From NCBI RefSeq assembly GCF_013753875.1, contig NZ_SMDS01000010.1, positions 310,001-374,000 of the forward strand: a stretch of DNA of 64,000 nt, written 5' to 3'. The notes beneath the pieces are model-generated. The model saw nothing but the letters and a program-made list of their open reading frames with translations, searched no databases and was not told where the DNA came from. Positions 59,341-64,000 of this stretch are shown piece by piece (position 1 is the stretch's first letter; every line of letters starts with the position of its first letter). This DNA is from Candidatus Pantoea persica (GTDB lineage: Bacteria; Pseudomonadota; Gammaproteobacteria; Enterobacterales; Enterobacteriaceae). The position numbers were made by a program, and so were the translations under genes.

Positions 59341-60595
59341 GGAGCGGCTCCTTTATAGTGTGTTCCTGCAGGCGATCCCATGTCAGGCGCGGATCGAACG
59401 CCATAGCGGCAATCATCGTCAGGATGACCACCAGCGCGAACAGCAGTGCGCCCGGGGCGGGATAGACATTCACCAGTTGCCCCATGTGCACCAGCGCAGA
59501 GAGCACGGCGATCACAAACACGTCGATCATCGACCAGCGGCCGACGAACTCGACGATTTCATAAATCAAATGCATCTTTTCGCTGCCGAGATGACCGCGC
59601 CCGCTGGCGTTCCAGCAGAGCCAGCCAATCGCCAGCATCTTCAGCGACGGCACCATGATGCTGGCGATAAAGATCACCAGCGCCACCGGATAGGAGCCGT
59701 CGCTCCAGAGCAGGATCACCCCCGCCATGATATTTGACGGATAGAGGGTGCCCAGCGTTTCGGTCACCATAATCGGCAGCAGGTTGGCGGGAATGTAGAT
59801 CATCAGCGAGGTGAAAAGCAGCGCCAGCGTCCACTGCAGGCTGTGCCTGCGGCGCGGCGCGGCGATGACGCCGCAGCGCGGACAGTCGAGCTGTGCCACC
59901 GGCAGAATGGCGGTGCAGCAGGGACAAGAGCGCAAGCCCTGCCGCAGACCGCTGAGGCCTTTTTCCGGCGCGTGGGGCAGCGGCGGCATCGGGGCGATCT
60001 GGTTCCACAGCCAGCGCCGGTCCACGCACTGAAAGGCGCGCACCTGCAGCAGGCAGAAGAGGCACCAAGGCCAGAAGCTGGTTTCGAGACCGATATCGCC
60101 GTAGGCCATCAGCTTGACGAAGCTGACCAGCACGCCCGCCATAAAGATCTCCGCCATGCCCCAGCTGCGCAGCTGAAACAGAATGCGCGCCAGCCCCAGT
60201 CGCAGGCTGACCAACATGCTGACACGGTTGACCAGCAAAATGATGGTCAACATGCAGAGGCCGGGAACCGCCTGCACAAACACCAGGAAAAGCGTTGCCA
60301 AGCTGCTGTAATCCTCCGACACCATCACTTTTGGGATCTGCAGCAGCGAAATCTGGCTGCTGAGGCCCGCAACTTTCATGGTTATAAAGGGAAACAGATT
60401 CGCCAGCAGCAGCATAAACAGCGCTACCAGCGCATAGCCGGTGGGACGCCTGCGCGGCTCATGCCAGTTGGTAGTCAGCACCGTATGGCAGCGCGGACAA
60501 GATGCGCGGCTACCCTGTGGCACCTGCGGCAGTTTTACCATGAGATCGCACTGTGGACAGAGCATCCACGCCCGATTGTCAGCGGCTGAACACAT
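59327..60595 (-). CDS. pqiA: Inner-membrane lipid transport protein PqiA
   Basis: Encodes 422 residues (E. coli 417). Two PqiA repeats, each with a zinc-ribbon Cys set (MLCPQCDLMV, ASCPRCHTVL; SCPCCTAIL, DCPRCGVI) and four membrane helices (YALVALFMLLLANLFPFITM; MIYIPANLLPIMVTETLGTL). The start MCSAADNRAW is chosen because the Cys ribbon follows as in E. coli. First gene of pqiABC, 17 bp after the uup stop. Intact. Confidence 0.94.
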   Translation of the reverse strand: MCSAADNRAWMLCPQCDLMVKLPQVPQGSRASCPRCHTVLTTNWHEPRRRPTGYALVALFMLLLANLFPFITMKVAGLSSQISLLQIPKVMVSEDYSSLATLFLVFVQAVPGLCMLTIILLVNRVSMLVSLRLGLARILFQLRSWGMAEIFMAGVLVSFVKLMAYGDIGLETSFWPWCLFCLLQVRAFQCVDRRWLWNQIAPMPPLPHAPEKGLSGLRQGLRSCPCCTAILPVAQLDCPRCGVIAAPRRRHSLQWTLALLFTSLMIYIPANLLPIMVTETLGTLYPSNIMAGVILLWSDGSYPVALVIFIASIMVPSLKMLAIGWLCWNASGRGHLGSEKMHLIYEIVEFVGRWSMIDVFVIAVLSALVHMGQLVNVYPAPGALLFALVVILTMIAAMAFDPRLTWDRLQEHTIKEPLLDGN

Positions 60596-60611
60596 CCTAA
60601 CTCCCTTATGA

Positions 60612-62517
60612 TTACGCGCCATTTTTCAAAGCTTCCAGCTCTTCCCAGCGCTCGAACGCCACTTCCAGCTTCTGCTCTGCCTGCGCCAGCGCATCCAGCA
60701 CCGGCTGGGTCTGATCGTACGGCTGGCTGAAAAAGTCCGGACGACTCATTTTAGCCTGCAGTTCGCCGATTCGCGCCTCCAGCTTCTGCGGCAGCTGCTC
60801 CAGCTCTCGCGCCAGATTATAGCTTAGTTTACTGGTGGCGCGTTTGGCGGGATCATTTTTTTCCGCCGCGGGTTTTGCCGCCGCCGGCTTGCTCGCCTGC
60901 GTGCTTTTTGGCTGCTTATAGGCGGCGCGCTGCTGCTGCGCGTCATGATAGCCGCCGACGAAACTGCCGATTTCACCGTTGCCTTCAAAGATCCAGCATT
61001 CGGTCACGGTGTTGTCGACAAACTGACGATCGTGGCTGACCAGCAACACCGTACCCTGGTAGCCGTCAATCAGCTCTTCCAGCAGCTCTAGCGTCTCGAC
61101 GTCGAGGTCGTTGGTCGGTTCATCGAGGATCATCAGGTTGCTGGGGCGCAGAAACAGGCGCGCCAGCAGCAGGCGGTTGCGCTCGCCGCCGGAGAGCGCC
61201 CGCACTGGCGTCATCGCGCGTTTGGGATGGAACAGGAAATCCTGCAGATAGCCCAGCACGTGGCGCGGCTTGCCGTTGACCATCACCACCTGCTTGCCTT
61301 CTGCGAGATTGTCCATCACGGTGCGATCGAGCTCGGCGCTGTGCTGGTCGAAGTAGGCCACTTCCAACTTGGTGCTGCTGTGCACGCGGCCTCTGTCGGC
61401 CTTCAGCTGCTGCAACATCAGGCGCAGCAGCGTGGTTTTGCCTCAGCCGTTCGGCCCGATCAGGGCTATCTTGTCGCCGCGCTGCACCTGTGCGGAGAAG
61501 TCATGCACCAGCGTTTTGCCGCCCACGCCGTAGTTGACGTGCTCCAGCTCAAAGACGATTTTGCCGGAGCGCGACGCTTCGCCCACCTGCATATTGGCTT
61601 TGCCCATCACTTCGCGACGTTCGGAGCGCTCGCGGCGCAGCGCTTTAAGCGCCCGCACGCGCCCTTCGTTACGGGTGCGGCGTGCCTTGATGCCCTGACA
61701 GATCCACACCTCTTCCTGCGCCAGCTTGCGGTCGAATTCGGCGTTCTGCATCTCTTCAACGCGCAGCGCCTCCTCTTTGCCTTCCAGATAGAGGTCGTAA
61801 TTGCCCGGCCAAGAGACCAGCTGCCGCGATCGAGGTCGACGATGCGCGTCGCCATATTGCGGATAAACGAACGGTCGTGGGAAATAAACACGATGCTGCC
61901 GCTAAAGGTCTTCAGGAAAGTTTCCAGCCAGTCGATGGTTTCGATATCAAGGTGGTTGGTCGGCTCGTCCAGCAGCAGCACGCGCGGGTTGCTCACCAGT
62001 GCGCGGCCCAGCGCCGCCTTGTGCAGCCAGCCGCCCGACAGCGACGAAAGCTCGGTATCCGGCTGCAGGCCGATCTGCTGCAGCACGTCGTTGATGCGCC
62101 TCTCCAGCTGCCACAGATTGTGGTGATCGAGAATCGTCTGCAGGCATCCCATCTCGTTGAGGTTTTTCTCGCTGGGGATCGAGCATCACCGCATGGGAAA
62201 TGGCGTAGATAGGCCTTGAGGTGCTCGGCCTGCTCCTCGACCCCTTCCGCCACGAAGTCATAGACCGAGCCGGTAATATTACGCAGAGGATCCTGCTGCA
62301 GGCGCGCCATGACCAAGTCATGCTCAAAAATAATACGGCCGTCGTCAAGCGGCTGCTCGCCGTTAATGATTTTCATCAACGTCGATTTGCCGGCGCCGTT
62401 ACGGCCAACCAGACAGACGCACTCGTTCTCTTCGATATGCAGCTCGGTATTGTCGAGCAGCGGCGCATCGCTGAAGAAGGAGAAGAGGTAAGCGCCGTGA
62501 ATACTGATTAGTGACAT
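60612..62517 (-). pseudogene. uup: ABC-F ATPase Uup, nonsense and frameshifts
   Basis: Uup is a soluble ribosome-linked ABC-F protein with two ATPase domains. The first Walker A (CLVGRNGAGKSTLMKIING) is open from 62517; frames shift near 62190 and 61830 (LLLDEPTNHLDIETIDWLET lies between). In the second domain Walker A reads LIGPNG, then TGA where Cys is expected (61442-61444), then GKTTL. The last 268 residues (ALSGGERNRLLLARLFLRP, LMILDEPTNDLDVETLELLE, C-terminal coiled coil) are open. E. coli uup loss raises precise transposon excision. Confidence 0.93.
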
Positions 62518-62523
62518 CTTTGC

Positions 62524-63010
62524 TTATTCCTTACCGTCGTGGGTAATCAACCAGCAATTGTGAATTTGACGGTTGCGGGCAAAATTCTGCGACAGAGTTT
62601 TCTGGGTGATGTCCTGCGCCTTCAGGCCCAGCGACGCCACGCCTTCAAGATCCATTTTGAAGCCGCGCTTGTTGTTGGAGAACATAATGGTGCCGCCGGC
62701 GCGCAGCAGACGCTTCATATTGCGCATCAGCATCAGGTGGTAGCGCTGCACGTCAAAATCCGCCGCCATGCGTTTGGCGTTGGAGAAGGTCGGCGGATCG
62801 ATAAAGATCAGGTCGAAGGTTTCATTGCTCTCGCGCAGCCAGTTCAGGCAATCCGCCGGCATCAGGCGGTGCTGTCGGCCGCTCAGGCCGTTGAGGCGCA
62901 GGTTGCGCTTCGCCCATTCCAGGTCGGTGCGCGACATATCTACCGTGGTGGTGGTGCGCGCGCCGCCAAGGCAGCGACTGCACCATTTTGAGCTGCAGCT
63001 GTATTCCAGC
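62524..63010 (-). pseudogene. rlmL: 23S rRNA methyltransferase RlmKL, C-terminal remnant
   Basis: About 150 residues of the RlmK domain, which makes m7G2069: [76 protein letters not shown]. The whole enzyme has about 700 residues, so the THUMP and RlmL domains and half of RlmK are gone. ycbX, which lies between rlmL and zapC in E. coli, is missing too: one deletion near 62990-63040 fused the remnants. Confidence 0.88.
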
Positions 63011-63039
63011 TGGCGGTATTGAACTGGCATAAAGGCGAT

Positions 63040-63562
63040 CAGACCGCTCAGGCGTAGCGCTTTCCGCGTGGTGCGGCAGCAGGCGGTCGTTCATCACCTT
63101 GACAACGTCGCCCAGCGCCATCGGTTTGCCCGCCAGCGTCAGCCCAGGCTGCGCCAGCAAACAGAGCGTGGCGTTGCCGCCGCTTTCCATCGCCAGCAGG
63201 CGCGCCTGTTCGCCGTTTTCCGCCAGAGTCACCTCGAGCATATCGCCCGGCTCCGGCTGTATGACGCAGGTCCAGGCGGTGAAGTGCCAGCTTTTCGGCA
63301 TCAGCGGCTTGAGAAAGCGGCTGGCGATCAGCGCGTTCAGCGTCAGCTAGGCGCTTAATCCGCTCAGTCGGCAGTGCTCTTCAAAGGTGAAATAGAGCGC
63401 GGCATCCTCGACGCTGAAGCCCGTCGCGGTAAAGGCATCCGGCGTCAGCATTTTACGGGTAAAACGAGAGCGGAAAAGCATACCTTCTGCCAGATCCAGC
63501 ATCATCCGGTCATGGTCGGCGTCAAAATACCAGCGCCATTTATCGTCAGGTTTGATTTTCAT
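63040..63562 (-). pseudogene. zapC: Cell division protein ZapC, nonsense mutation
   Basis: ZapC bundles FtsZ filaments at the division ring. [40 protein letters not shown] and [14 protein letters not shown] are open to TAG at 63347-63349, then in frame LNALIASRFLKPLMPKSWHF and [36 protein letters not shown] frame change near the end runs into rlmL debris. E. coli ZapC has 180 residues. Confidence 0.88.
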
Positions 63563-63712
63563 GGGATGCCTTGTCATTATTCACGCTTTTCATTACGCAG
63601 ACTCAGCAAGCTCTGCAGTTGAGCAAAAAGCTGAAAATACGTATAATAAGGGAAAATATAAACGAGCCAGAGGGAGAAATAAAATCCCTAGCGCGGTTTT
63701 GTCGGAAATGTC

Positions 63713-64000
63713 TTAGAGGTAAGTCACGATATCTTTTATTAAGCCGGGCCCTTTATAAATAAAGCCGGAGTAAATCTGAATAAGCGTGGCGCCGGCGGCC
63801 ATTTTTTCGCGCGTTGCCGTTAATGAATCGATGCCACCGACGCCGATAATCGGCAGCGCGCCGTTCAGCTCCTGTGCCAACCGTTTGATCACCGCCGTGT
63901 TGCGCGACTGCACCGGACGGCCGCTCAGGCCACCGCTTTCGGTGCTGTACTTCAGGCCGCTGACCAGTGAGCGATCCAGCGTAGTATTGGTAGCGATCAC
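63713..64000 (-). CDS. pyrD: Dihydroorotate dehydrogenase, C-terminal part
   Basis: The last 95 residues of class 2 PyrD, the quinone-linked pyrimidine enzyme. [47 protein letters not shown] and [20 protein letters not shown] contain the FMN-phosphate binding GVGGI and YSGFIYKGP motifs. It runs off the right edge. The visible part is intact and lies upstream of zapC as in E. coli. Confidence 0.95.
   Translation of the reverse strand: MIATNTTLDRSLVSGLKYSTESGGLSGRPVQSRNTAVIKRLAQELNGALPIIGVGGIDSLTATREKMAAGATLIQIYSGFIYKGPGLIKDIVTYL

Noticed and set aside
59843..60589. 248-codon open frame on the plus strand
   Set aside because: Antisense shadow of pqiA.

Overview
The window is enterobacterial chromosome, from the Pantoea/Erwinia side of the Enterobacterales as judged by protein similarity and gene content; this is recognition, not a phylogeny. 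Its main feature is gene decay. Intact, full-length housekeeping genes sit between genes carrying premature stops, 1-2 bp frameshifts, short tandem duplications and internal deletions. Many dead copies are still easy to read, so the decay looks recent, as expected of a bacterium newly restricted to a host (inference).

Layout: (1) 1-5569: end of yeiH, nfo, the fruBKA operon with two Cra sites (fruA broken), a YkgJ-type cysteine protein, and the 5' part of efpL. (2) 5570-17169: remnant of a Mu-like transposable prophage with a P2-type contractile tail. Both TG...CA ends remain, but most genes are broken or deleted. (3) 17176-28544: 3' end of solA, trhO, lpxL, msyB, decayed yceK, intact opgGH, broken opgC and clsC. 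(4) 28618-36595: a glycosidase fragment, two tiny membrane-protein ORFs, a dead TonB-dependent receptor, and the 3' part of a dead aryl-polyene-type lipid cluster. (5) 36932-42771: tRNA-Leu/Cys/Gly, pgsA, uvrC, uvrY, yecF, then two dead convergent genes (DUF4396 and extensin-like). (6) 43015-64000: two tandem tRNA-Ser(UGA) genes and a stretch that follows the E. coli 22-min order in reverse: yccA, tusE, yccX, (rlmI lost), hspQ', yccU', csgI, mgsA, helD, yccF, yccS', tfoX', sulA', ompA, matP, lonH, fabA, (rmf not recognisable), pqiCBA, uup', rlmL', (ycbX lost), zapC', pyrD.

The intact genes cover DNA repair (nfo, uvrC, helD), envelope lipid and glucan synthesis (lpxL, pgsA, fabA, opgGH), outer-membrane structure (ompA, pqiABC), tRNA modification (tusE, trhO) and chromosome organisation (matP). 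The broken genes are mostly accessory: sugar uptake, iron uptake, aryl polyene pigment, SOS division arrest (sulA), competence (tfoX), and glucan or lipid decoration (opgC, clsC).

Two observations stand out. The prophage is flanked by two different interrupted host genes that are far apart in E. coli, so it marks a rearrangement junction. And mgsA looks intact by length, but carries a compensated double frameshift across its phosphate-binding loop.
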